Counted from the first letter of the stretch, positions 10,930 through 23,308 are shown. The stretch is 64,000 nucleotides of DNA from Phycomyces blakesleeanus NRRL 1555(-) (GCF_001638985.1 NW_017265145.1:930001-994000), one strand, 5' to 3'. Notes: generated by a model from the sequence alone, not told the origin. Translations and numbers: made by a program.

Positions 10930-12549
10930 TCAATAAAACCTACATTGGGCCGAATCTGTGGAGCAATACCAAGCATGGCTAATAACATACACCAGAACTG
11001 CTCTCAACCCCTGAAGAATCCCGGTGGCAACCTAAGCGATACGATCTCTAATTTAGCCAATAATCCATTGATTTTTTTTTTACTTACACTTCCCGTCCTA
11101 TCGATAAGCTCATAATAATTCCATGCGTGTGTCCCATTGGCAATTACCACGAGCACATACATTCCAAATACTTGCCAAATTGGCACAGTAGGATCAATGT
11201 GGATAAGCTTATCGAATCTCGGAATGGTGTAGATTGCCACCCACACAAGAGATAGAACACTGGTATACATCCCAGTATAACAGCATACTCTGGCAGCCAG
11301 TGGGGGTGGAACATGTTTGGACAAGATATGATCAGAGTACACGTATACGCATGCTAAGATAAATGAACAAACAACAAAGATGGTGGGTGACAGGTATACA
11401 TCATTTTCTAGACTCCAATTGATTATTAGCTAGCAACTCTTACAATAGAAAAATGTGCCTCCCAATGTCATCAAGGTACCAAACATCAATATGGTTGTAT
11501 TTGCAGTAGAGGCTAAATGTATATATATATATGTGCGTAAACAATTGAATTCAGTATAACGGCTTTCATTACATTCTATTGTTCGTTTTTACCTTGCTTC
11601 TTGTTATCACTAGATCCTAGTGAGCAAATAGCCAATCCAGCACTTACACCCAGAATAGCCAACCACTGTAAACGACCAAGACTACGACCCATAAAAAAAT
11701 AAGCCAGAATCGCACACCAGATCACAACACTGCTATAGATCACTTGGTACATCTAAGAAAGACACACAAGTTAATCAGTCAGTCAGTCATTCATTCATTC
11801 ATTCATTCATTCATTTAGTTATTAATCTAACCAGCCAGCCAAACTATAATTCACTCTCTTTTTCTTTCTTTCTTTCTTTATTTTCTTTCATACCCCACTG
11901 CCGATCACTGCAAACCCAAGTGTTACGCAAAAGTTAGCCACTACATCTAACACAGCCAATTTCATTATTGATCGATGAGGCACAGGTCCTTCTACATGTC
12001 CGAGTTTCTCTCTTTCTTCAGGATGCATCGGGTTCATTTGAATATCCTCTGCCTAATAATAATGGCATAAAAAAATTATTTCAAATTTTTCTTTTCTTTT
12101 TTTTCTTTTCTTTTCTTTTAAATATTTATTTGTTTGAATTCTTTCGTACCTCATTTACAGCATCATCAGGAACACTCGAGTAACCTTTAGAACGGTTGCG
12201 TACCATAAAGGGAATCAACAGTCCAACCATTACCATTCCAAGGTATTGCGCTAACTGGACCAAGTAACTATCTCCAGCTTTATATGCCAAGTACAATGCA
12301 ACATGATGAGAATGTCATTTTTTTTATAATTTTTTTTTTATTTTTATTAAGAAAAAGAAGAAAGTAAACCAAGAATTTATAGGAATCAACTTGACAAGCA
12401 ACATACTTACTTGCTGCTCCTTTGTAGAATAGCCATTGAATGCCGAGAGTAGTAAATAGACCTGTGAGGAGGAATAGTAGCTGATGAAATATGATGTAGA
12501 GCCGGTCATGGCCAAACATTTTGATGAATCTCAATGGCATAATGGACAT
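10930..12549 (-). CDS. Drug/metabolite-superfamily (SLC35-like) membrane transporter
   Basis: Predicted polytopic transporter of about 340 aa. Seven exons maintain phase: 12549-12411, 12277-12150, 12052-11894, 11752-11593, 11512-11444, 11353-11088 and 11031-10930 (TGA). Hydrophobic segments include HQLLFLLTGLFTTLGIQWLF, LAQYLGMVMVGLLIPFMV, MKLAVLDVVANFCVTLGFAV, MYQVIYSSVVIWCAILAYFF, LQWLAILGVSAGLAICSL, TTILMFGTLMTLGGTFFYS, YTGMYTSVLSLVWVAIYTIP and VATGILQGLRAVLVYVISHA. The arrangement of SSVVIWCAILAYFFMGRSL, then WLAILGVSAGLA, then GTLMTLGGTFFY is typical of DMT/SLC35 proteins, which often move nucleotide sugars across Golgi or ER membranes. Substrate cannot be read from the sequence. A hydrophilic loop with DDAVNEAEDIQMNP lies after segment two. 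I chose the ATG at 12549 because the preceding in-frame sequence contains only a CTG. Confidence 0.8.
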
Positions 12550-15012
12550 TGTAGCGAGATGAAGGCTTCGTGTTTGTCCAACACCGGTCCAAATCAGGAA
12601 CAGCACAAATCATATGACCAACAAGGGCGTCACAGCCTAAAATGAATTCCAAAAGATAATGAATTTTTGCTATGTTTTCAAATCACCTTTATAATCTGTG
12701 TGCGTGTGTGTGTTTGTGTGGTTTACGACTGGAAATGAATTTGTAAACTTCCAAATATAGATATCATTGTAACACAAGATCTCTGTCTCAGGTTACGAAG
12801 TAAGAAGTTAATTGGCCAATTATTATAAGAAAAAAAAGGGCGTTTTTTGCTTTGCCTGTGTATTGCTTTTGACCTTCTTTTAATACACTATTCCATGAAA
12901 GTAATATGTCAAGATGTCGTATTTTGTATATTTTGTATTATAAATTGCTAAATTTTACAACCATTTTCAGGAAATAGTGTATATAATAAGACGTTGTGAT
13001 TAAGCTTTTGTTACGTCCCCACCCCCCACCTCTATATTTATCTATCTATCTATCTATTTATCTATTTATCTATTTATCTCTCGCCCCCCCCCCCCCCCAC
13101 ACACACACCCAAAAAAAAAAGAAAGTCGTTTTGCTTTTTGTTGAATAAATATATTTAAATCCCGTCATATCTGATGTCTCAATGATTTGAAATAAAGAGC
13201 TTGATGAGCAGGTCCAAAGTAAAAGCAAAAGTATTCGTATATTGTCCTTGGTGAAGAATGTGGAGTCCAATATACAGACAATCTATTTATACGTGCGGGT
13301 TAGATCAATACATAGAAATTCACCTGGGAAATTTTTCTTAGTATCACAAAATAAAGATTACAAAAGTTGCTTTTATCAAGTTATTAGAGGCTTTACGTCA
13401 TACACCAAGCTGTAAATAAGTAGTTAAAGCTAAAATAATATATATATATATATAAAATCAGAGCCTGTTCAAGATATTCTTTAGTGCAAAGTCTTGTGCT
13501 TTGATATCAAAGTAAACCTTTGTTAACTGTAGCAAATTGGGCCATAAATTAGGAAACATATAATCAATTATATTAAAAGAGCAACTTACATGATGACTAG
13601 CGCTAGAAGACGTCCCTATAAGGCACTTTAAAGGTTCAACGACACCAAAATTCTGTATTTTACAGTTATCTGGGCGATAGATAATACTTTGGCATTGATA
13701 AACAAGAAGAAGAAAAGGAAGAAGGCTGCAGTTTTATCTTGTTTCTAAACCTTGTAAAAAAAAAGAAGGAAAATGAAATATCAAGTTCACTAATAAGCTG
13801 CGTTCTTTTTGAGGAGAGAAAGTTATATTTGACATGCACAAACAGAGAAGCTTTGGTCGTTCTTTGAAAGAAAAGCTAACAGAATGCACTGTGTCAGTAT
13901 AAAAGAATGCTACTACTGCAGTATTAAAAACCATCCCTGAAAGATAGGATATGGTGCATCGACAAAATATTATAAGCTTCTTCATGTCAAAGATGCGATA
14001 TTTTATTGAAGAAAGTAAGTAATATGAAATCTTATAGCCATAGTATACGCATATGTGAATATACGCACAAGTACCAGTACCAGTATTAGTACCAGATGAG
14101 CCTCTTGGTAATCTAGTTGGCGTTATACCTTCGTTGCCAATTGACTACTATCAAATGATAAAACAAAGGCTGTTTAGGTAGTTTCTCAAAATTCTTTAGA
14201 AGCTGCCCATCGAACCTAAAGAATCTCGTAGTGGTTGTATAAAAGTATCGACCCGAAAAAGAAAAATAGAAACCCTTAGTTTTGAAAATATATCATAGCT
14301 TGTATAACTCGAGTGATACGATAAAGCTTTTTACACACGCACACGTATATACACCTTTTATATAGCTTTCACTTGAGTAGATAAAGTCACAATAAGTAAC
14401 ACAGACAAACCGTTTGGACAAATATCTTTCTTTTCCACATTTCCCCATCAACCAGCCAATCCTGTCCCTTTTCTTATTCTTCTTCTATTTCTTATTCACT
14501 ATGGAATTCGAATATACTCGCCTATATGCTTCTTACATTATAAGACGTTTATCAAACATTCATTTAGAATGAACACATACTGCGATCATTCCACCAGCAC
14601 ACCTGCATAAAGAAAAAGAAGTACAGCAATTGACCACTGAAAAACTTGTTTCGAAAGATTGGAGTGTCCAATCTCTTACCCTGATAGTCAGCATTACATT
14701 ACTGCATGATGAATACAGCCGTAGTTGACATTATAAGAAGAATCACGAATTTATATATCGACCTCTTGCAGTAATTACATTCATACAATTATGATTTGAA
14801 CATCGCCAAAACCAGAAGAAGAAGAAAAAGAAGAAAAAGAAGAAAAAAGGCTTTAAGTATTTGACTCTCTTGCTCACTCTCTCAAACATACTTTAGCTTT
14901 GTGTCTTGCTGGTATATTATGACCAATATATATATATATTATAAAAAGTAAATATAATGTGTAGGATAATTATTATCAAGTTGTTTGCTTATAGAGGGTG
15001 GGTTTAGTTGTC
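12550..15012. other. Gene-poor intergenic region
   Basis: Holds the transporter promoter and the 3' flank of cytochrome b5. Simple repeats include (TATC)n at about 13035-13080, a C-run followed by CACACA near 13084-13110, AT-runs near 13440 and 14930, and AGAAGAAAA purine repeats near 14815. The open frames (for example 13734-13985 on the minus strand) lack splice context or family resemblance. Confidence 0.55.
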
Positions 15013-15735
15013 TTATGAAACTGATATTCTTGGATGCAACACGTATTTGTAAATCAGGATAATTGCTGCAAATGTAGGTATCAACACAGTTGCCAAACTA
15101 TAGAGATATACGTAGAAGTTAGGTTTTTGGTGTGGTGTAAATTGGACTTACGATCTCTTAGGCTTGTCTTCTTCAATCTTGCGTTCGTAAACACTCTCAA
15201 ACACTTTACGGGCTACACAATCCTGTTTAAAGCCATATTAATATTATAACAATTATATGCGTATATTGTATTAACTTACATCTTCATGTAATTGACCAAT
15301 CATAAATTGTTCAAGCGTCTCTCGAGCAAGCTCAGAATGGTTAATGTCTTCAAATGCTTCTGTCGCATCCTTTCCAGCTAATAAGATTATATTTGTTTAT
15401 ATAAATATAAATGTGCGTAGGTTTATTCAATTATAGTTGATTGGCTTACCTGCCCTGGTAATCAAAATATCTTCACCTATTAAAAAAAAATGGCATTTTT
15501 ATATCGATTTGATATTCTTTAAGATCATAAACTTACTACCGGGATGCTAATTAAATATCAAAGAATAATAATAATAAGTAAATACAATCAATTACAATGT
15601 AATATAATCTATAGTTTGATGTCTTACAGCAGGTACAAATGCAGTGACGTTGTACACCTTGTTGTGTAATACTACCCACATATCCTCCTTTGTATTATGT
15701 TTTGAAACATCTTTAAGGGTGTAAATATTGACCAT
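15013..15735 (-). CDS. CYB5: Cytochrome b5, tail-anchored
   Basis: Small haem electron carrier on the ER (or outer mitochondrial) membrane that feeds desaturases, sterol enzymes and hydroxylases. Six exons give 132 aa: 15735-15628, 15546-15537, 15476-15450, 15377-15280, 15222-15152 and 15097-15013 (TAA). The order matches the family: MVNIYTLKDVSKHNTKEDMW, then VVLHNKVYNVTAFVPA, HPGS, EDILITRAAGKDATEAFED and INHS. The two axial haem ligands should be H37 in HPGS (usually HPGG) and H62 in INHS. The C-terminus has a basic KPKRS, the membrane anchor LATVLIPTFAAIILIY, and a short tail KYVLHPRISVS. The HPGS motif is supplied by a 10-nt exon; with any other splice choice there the motif or the frame is lost. 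Identity is very clear despite the small exons. Confidence 0.93.
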
Positions 15736-16657
15736 CCTTATTCAAATAGTATAAAATAAATGGTAAAGGAAAAGAAGATGAAACTGGGCGTTAATTCAGT
15801 GGTCTTTTTTTTTTTAAAAAAAAAAAAATGAGCTGTTGTTGGGTTAAAATTTTTTCTTAAAAATAATAATACAGTGTTTCTACTTGATATTGAGACAAAT
15901 TAAGAAATGCTTTAGACGAATCAAAATGTAATTGTAGCTGATATTCTTACCTTTTGTGGAAAAAACGAGAATCAAATTTAGACAAAGAGAAATTAATTTT
16001 CGGACCAAGTAGACATTTAGTCAGACACCAGAGCCTTGAAATCAACTGTACAACTATATATAATTAACTGCTTACTTTGGAGGCTTTCTCCCTAAGCCAA
16101 TAGGTTTCTAACAGCTTAGCTTAAACAGATACTACTTTATTTTTATTTATTTTGAATCGAATAATAACAACAAAATTATGAATATGTAATAAAAGGTTCG
16201 CTGTGTTATACCTTCAAATAGAAATATTTGAAGGGGAGGGACAAATGGTGCTCACGGAGTGCGACTTTGAAAATAAAATAAAATCGTATTGATACAAAAG
16301 TAAAGTTCTCTATCTCATAAACGTCAAGGTAAGAAAGATAGACCAGTGTGTGCATAACAATAGACCAATACCATAATAAATTCTATACTACAAAGGTAGA
16401 ATACAGTTCGGAAGTAAAGCCAACAAAACGTATCTCTTTTGCCTTTTGATTAGAGCTATTGGATCCGTAAAGATAACCCTGGGACGCGGCGTACAATTAT
16501 CAGGTAAAACGCATTCACTTGATTACTTCTCTATTATATATTATACTTTTATTTTTCCCAAAGATGCCCAATAATCTCTTAAAAAGTTTCTGAACACACA
16601 ACCCAACAATCTATGACATCTTCTTCTTTTTTCATATATTTATAATATTGGGTATCA
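15736..16657. other. Intergenic region
   Basis: Cytochrome b5 promoter plus the 3' flank of the tentative gene at 16658-17179. A T11A13 junction lies at 15805. I see nothing else that I can name. Confidence 0.45.
15805..15828. repeat. Poly-T/poly-A junction (T11A13)
   Basis: A run of T switches directly to a run of A, just upstream of the cytochrome b5 start. The same motif recurs elsewhere in the window, especially at 61-63 kb. Confidence 0.85.
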
Positions 16658-17179
16658 TTAGTCGATTTCTACTTTACGCAGAATATCTAAGCAAATATTG
16701 GTCGCACAGTCTCGGTATTGATTTATACCACAGATGCCTTGATATGGACTGATATGTACACCTTTCCAGAGATTACACAAATCTACAATATAACATTTAT
16801 ACCAAGATTTTCAAACAAAATGGATTGGATATTAACAAGTACCAATTATCGTCAGGGCAAATAAGCTGTTAATAGTAAACTCTGAAAAGAAAGGCTTCTG
16901 GGGTTCAAGGGACCACTATATAGACCGACGCCAGAAATAGCAGCCATATTTTATCCTATTCTAATACAAAAACAAAATACTTACACTGAAAAGACAAATA
17001 AACTTCATTTCTTTGGAATATAAACTATTATTCGTAGCGAACTTCATCATATTGATCAGACAGCACAATAAAACTACAATAGTTGATTGATTTTCTTTTT
17101 GGGTAATCAGGTACATCTTTGATTCAATAAAATACCATTCAATTTGAAGATTTGGTCCAATGACACGCAGGGCAGACAT
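16658..17179 (-). CDS. Candidate 100-aa protein, four exons, family not recognised
   Basis: Four segments join with consistent phase and GT..AG borders: 17179-17115 (ATG), 17024-16985 (donor GTAAGT), 16915-16843 and 16782-16658 (TAA). The product begins MSALRVIGPNLQIEWYFIES, continues KILYSKEMKFICLFSWSLEP and FFSEFTINSLFALTIIDLCN, and ends INQYRDCATNICLDILRKVE-ID. There is no signal peptide or convincing membrane span. Five cysteines lie in the C-terminal third or near it. The amino-acid composition looks like a folded cytosolic protein. I do not recognise it. The introns are 60-90 nt, like those of neighbouring genes. An alternative is a chance assembly of open segments in AT-rich DNA; the in-phase consensus donor and two clean tatag/gtag acceptors argue for a real gene. 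Confidence 0.5.
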
Positions 17180-19476
17180 TGTGAGCCCTTGCTTGTTGTT
17201 CGAGATAGGATATGTTACGAAAAAAAAAGTTTTATCTATTCGACATTTGGTATACTTTTTATTCCAAGTGAGTTATGAGAAATAGCACGGTACGGTACAG
17301 TACAGTACAATAAGACAAGGTTTCGGTTAGTAAAATTAATTCTTTACAAGCTGCAATAATCTTTCTCGACCGACCTTTTCATGTAACATAAATAATATAC
17401 CATAACTTCTTCAGTGCAGTCAAAACTGATCTTATCAAAGTTTCATAAGATTTATCTCCCGTCCCTCTCTTCATTTGTTATATTCAAGAACCCTTGAATA
17501 TTGCTGCGTATCACCTTATTATTATTTTTAAATATATATATACTGTTATATCAGAAAATAATCCCTCAATGGCTTGTATTTACCAATCAGCTCATCTCCT
17601 GGCAGTGCAAGATGACTAGAGATTGATTCATTTAAAGTGTTGGAGCAAGAAGCTTTATACAGGGAAGTGTGCGATATCAATTTCTAATTGGTACGACTTT
17701 ACTTTCCGGATATACTATACATAATGTCATTGTGATGACTACTTTTTTTTTTAGGTATTCAAAAATAACAACAGAGAAATAAAAATCGTCTTTAGGAATA
17801 ACGAATCCAATCTCTCATATTTTTTGTAAATTCAAAAAGAAACTTTTTTTTTGTGCATGCGCGATTTTAAAAGAGAGAGTTTATCTCTCTTTTCCGGCAG
17901 CTTTTTCTTTTTTTTTCTTTTTTTTTGTCTATTTCTTCTACGAATTTGCCGAGTTCGGACTGTACATAATACGGTAGTGTAGTGTTTCTAAGACTGGTTT
18001 GCTTGTAATTCATACCTTTACATAAAAAAGCGCCTCAACAACTGAAGGCAAGTGGACTAGTTGGTAAATTTCTTCAACCAAAGAGAAGCGTTCAAATGCC
18101 AGAGACATGTAAATTCCATCCGCAAGAAGCTTCATTTGGAAAAGTGTACATTTAAAGCCTATTAAAGTATCTGTATTAAATGATATGCAATATGTGATCG
18201 TCTTCGGGCTGGTACTTGCTGGTAATTCTATGTCTCTTTACTTCAACAAAAAAGAAGTAAAACTCTTTGTTTTTGGCCTTTGTGCCAATCGTAAAATCTA
18301 GCTTTTTTTTTTTTTTTGGGGGGGGGGGGTTTATCCATCCTATTTGCAAGTATGATATACGATAATTAGTATAGTAAACAAAAATAATTGTGTGTGTACT
18401 TATATGGCATAATGGATATTTTTGCCTGATTTTTTCAACAATACTGTTCTGATTACTGGCATCAGATATTTTCCTATAAATGTTGCTTCGGAATTATCAG
18501 CAATAGAAGCGCGAGATTGCTTCTTTTCTTTAACTGTGACTTTGATTGCCCTCATCATGGCCATTTTCTCTTCTTCCTATTTGCAGATATTGTTAGAGAA
18601 AGCTATTTTCTTGAACTGGTTCAACTTACATCAGCTTTATCCTTACAATACACGACTGCCTGCGAAGGTGCACGATATATTTTTGGGCTTTTTTTTTTCG
18701 TTAGCTACTGAGTTCAGTGCTTTGCGCGTTTTATTGTCAAAGTATTTGTTAACGCATTTTCCGACATCAAACTTGTTGATCGGGAAAATGTGAGATAAGG
18801 AACTAAGTTGAAAAAGTTTGGTTCAGTTGAAGTTAGTATATGAAGAGAACGATGGAAAATAGCTCTAAATACTTACATGATCTTCAAGCTGCTTATGTCG
18901 TTATTTTTATGGACTTTTGCAATTGACTGTTTTCTGAATCTCTTGAGAGCTTCAGTTATATTGCTTTCTCACACAATAATCTAAACGTATTTATTAGAAA
19001 ATTTTCAGCTATAGGTATCCACGCTCCCATTTACCTTCTCCTTTGACTTCCACTCAGAAAGTATTTTTTTTTCAATCTCTTCACCTCAACAGAAGAAATT
19101 GAAAGGTCTAATAACTTTGGGCACTGAGCTAAAAGAATATTAATAAATATATATTTAGTTCTCGCGAATGAAGATCTCTATGAGCATACATCTTCCTCTC
19201 TTTGAATTACTTGTAATGTGGACATCGCTATTAATAATTGGTTGGTTGAAGGTGATGGACATTTTAAAGGATAAGATTAGAGCACTAAGAAATATAAATG
19301 TGAAGAATAAGACTTGTTGTGGACTATCTTAAAGGGGAACCTTACGGGCAACCTGGTGGAACAGCCTCAAAGTATGCAGCGTAAATCTCCCTACCAAACG
19401 CAAAAACACAAGAAAAGTTTTGCTGATCTTACGGGGACAATGTTTCCTGGTGCGAGACGACATTTTGATTCCACCA

Positions 19477-19545
19477 GACCACAGGTGATCTTTTTGCTGG
19501 TATCGAATAATTAAGTCTGGTCCCTAAGGATACAGAATATTCGTA
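19477..19545 (+). repeat. Dispersed repeat, copy A
   Basis: Shares an ordered set of blocks with copies at about 34668-34770 (+) and 55082-55164 (-): GACCAC, a 15-25 bp spacer, AATAATT, then TCTGGTCCCTAAGGAT. The flanks are partly similar (ACCAGACCAC in copies A and B). It is probably the remnant of a mobile element; no protein-coding part was identified. Confidence 0.6.
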
Positions 19546-19854
19546 TAAAGACTTTCTTTTGTGCTTTGCAGAAGAAAAAAGGGATGAGCGGGAATTACTT
19601 ACCAGTTGGTGCTTTCAAACTCTAGAAATATAAATAGATGAAATAAAGAGAAAGACATTATGCGCATAAGCAGGCTAAATAAATAGTAAAGTATCCAACA
19701 AGATTGCGTCACACTCTAATGACAACAATTCCTTATGATGTTCTGCATATGTGCCCAAGTATTATTTCTTTATTGCCAAGTCTAAACTTAGGACGCAGAC
19801 TGCTATTAATTGAGTATACAAGATTTGTATTAGTATGAGACAGTATTTTATGAT

Positions 19855-19885
19855 TAATGGCGTTCTCCAGCATAGGGAGCAAAGT
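19855..19885 (+). repeat. Direct copy of GTTCTCCAGCATA repeat
   Basis: TAATGGCGTTCTCCAGCATA followed by GGGAGCAAA matches the sequence at 20035-20063 with only a few changes, about 180 bp apart. Confidence 0.75.
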
Positions 19886-20034
19886 CATCCCAAGTAGAAT
19901 GGTTTTTCAATCTAGATATTGAAATATTAATTCAGAAAGCAGTCAACTGTCCAAAAACGTAAGAGTCAGAAGCTACAGCTAAAATTCCCTCTACAAGTTG
20001 CAAATCATAAAATAAATGTATATAAGATAGTGAC

Positions 20035-20127
20035 TAATGGTGTTCTCCAGCATACCGAGCAAATTTGTTCATGAGATTTTTCCATTCCTAAATGAATTTG
20101 CTCCATATGCAGGAGAATCACATTGCA
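20035..20127. repeat. Imperfect inverted repeat (hairpin)
   Basis: The left arm GTGTTCTCCAGCATACCGAG (then CAAATTTGTT) pairs imperfectly with the right arm AAATGAATTTGCTCCATATG (then CAGGAGAATCAC), separated by about 20 bp. With the direct copy at 19855 this makes three occurrences within 270 bp, as expected for a small inverted-repeat element and a partial duplicate. Confidence 0.6.
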
Positions 20128-22354
20128 AACGCAAATCACTATAAAAGAAATCTCGATCTTAATTTGTACTAGAAGAAGAGCAAAAGGAGCAAAGAAGACT
20201 GGGTTCCTTAAACTTCTTATAAAGCTAGACTGTAGTGAAATTGGGATTTTTGATTTCGATTTTGATTGTGATTAAATGGAGATTTATATCCTAATATGGG
20301 TTATATGCTATAAAGCATAATATATATACTGTACCCAACCTATGGGAATCCTCATTATCATCATCGTGGCCATATCAATGGTCCTAATATTATGATATCT
20401 AATTTGGGAGGGGGGGAAGGTAAGGTATCGGTGGTAAAAGTGGGGGTGGGTGGAGGAATAGATTATTTTAGGATTATTATTATTTATTTATTTATTACTT
20501 TTCGAATTTAATAAGTATAAATATAAATCTTGTATATAGAGAACCTACTTGGAGATAGATAGATAACGATTCCAATCTTTTTTTTTAGTTAATCAGTGGG
20601 CTGACAAAATGGAATAGGACGATACAGTCATTCCGGAAAACATTGGCGTACCTCATGAGAACATTGTCGGATTCCGATTAATTTCTTTATGGATTTTGTT
20701 ACACTGATTCTCCTTTTTCTTCTCTCTCTATTTGTGTGATTGTGATAATAATTTTTCATAGCCAAAGGACACTCTCAAATTGATCATCACAATCATATTT
20801 GACAAGCCAATACAAAAACTACTAGACTCAACCCAATTAAAAATATATATAGCATATTTTAGAGAATACAAGGTGTGCAATGACAACAGCCAAATCTTAT
20901 ACATGCATGCATACATACATACTTCATGCTTCATGCTTCACAAAAGCAAGCTAACTAAAACAAGCAGCTAGGGAAATCAGGGTCAACAGTGTATATACAC
21001 AAAGCCTAGAGATATTACCATATACTACACCTACACTTTAAAATACAGTTCAATACAAAGACAGGCCGAGAATACTGTATACTTAATGGAAGATCTGAAT
21101 AAAATAGTGAAAATTAAAGAAAATGCTATGAAAGTTCCTATTAACATATCCTGCGTTTAATATAATTAGTTAAGACTTGCCCCAAAAGTTTTGGAAAAAA
21201 AAAGTAAAAGTAATCCTTATTTTTTTTCACACATACACATTATTGATGAATATAAACTGTATTAAATGATCCTCTTGATACCACAGACTTTGAATATATT
21301 ATATATATATTTGAGATGTTACAGGCCAACATATATTTTCTAACTAACAATCATATAGATACCAATATTCCTTAACAGCATTATAGCCATAGCCACAAGT
21401 TTATTTAAGAGTGTCTCTAGCTACAGATATATTCTTTTGAACGAAAAGGCCCCTTCAACAGCCACTTGGGATAATAACCTTTCTCTCTTGACTATGGCTG
21501 CAATCACACACATATAGATTGTGTCCGAGTGTTCTGGTCATTTGCTTTTGTTTCTATTCTTTCTACTCTTATTATTTGTTGATAATTACGTTGGTATTCT
21601 CTTGTGTATTAGACTTCTTTTAGTTCTTTCTTTAGAGGTGAAGATTTCCCTAGGTACTTTTTATTTTATAGTATTAAGGGACAAGTAAAAACTGGTGAAC
21701 GGACCATGGAGAAAGAATTTAAACATGAATTATAAGCTATTTACGTTTTTACCAGTAAAACTACTACATGCTTTCAATGCTAAAATTTCTGTAAACTTCC
21801 TCTGTTTAAAGTACACCCCTAAACACGCATTTCCCCCCGTAGTGCTAGCTCAAGAGGTTGATAAAAACCCTAAAAAAATACTATATGTATTTTTCTGTAT
21901 TTATTGGTATTTTACCAAATAAAATAAAATAATTGTGATTATAATAAATACCTTATTTTCTCTTGTTTTTTTTTGTTTTAAAAAAAAAAGGTGATTCTAT
22001 TATTCATAAAAATAGCAAAAGCTGATTCAGGTGACAGATAACAAAGAATACTTGCTAGTTTCAACACTTCTTCTAATACTAATAATACTCTTTACATTGT
22101 TTTATAGAGTAGTACTGTCACTATACTTCCCTTTTATCACTTCTACTTATGCTTTTTCAAATCCAATGAATTATCTACCATGAATGTATACATATACATA
22201 TGTCATTTAACAGAGGATTAAAAAAGGAGACATGGAAATTCCACGAGTCATCGATCTCTTTCCTTTATCCCTTTTTCTTGCTTTCTTTTTCTTTCTTGCT
22301 TTCTTTCTCTCTCTTTGGATTTGGGTTTTGGATTTTGGATTTTGGATTTTGGAA

Positions 22355-23308
22355 TCAAATAGGCATATTCGAAGATGTGAATGCTGCGTTGGCCATATTG
22401 CGATTTTGAAGATCATCTGTCCTTGTTAATCGTTTGTTTTCTGATCCAACACCTTCCATATCGTCTTCAGGTGCTGGTCTTCGTCTTCTTCGCTGCCTCT
22501 CCAAATCCTCAAGGGTTTCTGGAACCCTCACATTTCTTGCTTGATAGATTGGTTCATATTCCTTTTTTATACAATTTTTTCACATTTTTAGTCCATTCTT
22601 TGTATTATTATCACAATTTTGCAAGCATGCGTATGCATATTATATTACCTTGAGCTGACTCTTGAAATTTTCTTTTGGGTTGATGCAAAGACGTTTACTC
22701 TGTACAAAGTTGTAGGCTTGAACAGCCCCCAGCTCAAATGTCTCCATTACATAGGCAATCACAAAACAGGGACTTCGTGACATGCCACCGTTGCAACACA
22801 CGAGAATCTTGCCATTCGAATGTTGTAATACATTCTTAATTTCAGTGCTCACGGATGGAAAGCTGGAAATGAGGTTTTGAGTGTTGGAGTCAGATATTTC
22901 AACTGCCTTGAAGTGAAAATAGTTGGACAATGTCTGAGTACTTTTGAACAGATTAGTTTCGAGTGCATCCAAAAAACATAAGATGTGCGTGATTCCATTC
23001 GTCTGAAGACCGATTGTGTCTTTACAAACTGAAAGTGGACCAAGATAAAGTCCAGGCTACCAAAAAAAAAACAAGAAATAAAGAAGAAGAAAATATGAAA
23101 GCATAAACAAAGAGAGAGTGTATGGATTTAGAAAGAGCAAAAAGGAAAAGTGAGATTCATAATCAAGTCAAACCAAACTCACCAGGATTTCTTGCATCTC
23201 TCTTCTCATCTCATATTGCCAATCATCAAGCGTGCTTTTGGATACGGCATTGTCAAAGAACTCTTTGTCAAGGGTTCCTTGGTAAGGTTGATCTGTAGTG
23301 GCATTCAT
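22355..23308 (-). CDS. STYX: STYX-like dual-specificity-phosphatase-fold protein
   Basis: Three exons give 246 aa: 23308-23183, 23056-22649 and 22561-22355 (TGA). The N-terminal part WQYEMRREMQEILPGLYLGP is the STYX hallmark. The DUSP core follows, with a possible general-acid loop AVEISDSNTQ (D98), then KILVCCNGGMSRSP at 125-138, CFVIAYVMETF, and RLCINPKENFKSQLKEYEPI. In animals STYX is a pseudophosphatase: the loop reads HG where active enzymes have HC. Here it reads C129-C130, so the nucleophile position holds Cys but the preceding His is replaced by Cys. Animal STYX binds phosphoproteins and FBXW7 and regulates MAPK export. The C-terminus is basic, then polar (RQRRRRRPAPEDD). It is probably cytosolic or nuclear. 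Orthology looks firm; catalytic status is open. Confidence 0.87.

Larger units (their letters stand above)
17180..22354. other. 5-kb gene-poor region with degenerate repeats
   Basis: No gene recognised. The open frame at 18422-18793 (+) is Phe/Leu-rich with no family look. A copy of a dispersed repeat lies at 19477-19545, and a small cluster of related direct and inverted repeats at 19855-20127. T- and G-runs are frequent (for example T14G10 near 18307). Most of this looks like neutral sequence and old repeats. Confidence 0.5.

Noticed and set aside
16985..17060. Alternative exon giving FIVLSDQYDEVRYE in the 100-aa candidate gene
   Set aside because: It runs into TAA-TAG without a donor; the acceptor at 17025 avoids this and leads to a consensus GTAAGT donor in phase.
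18422..18793. 123-codon open frame on the plus strand, hydrophobic
   Set aside because: Phe/Leu/Ile-rich composition typical of translated AT-rich DNA, no codon pattern or family features, no splice context.
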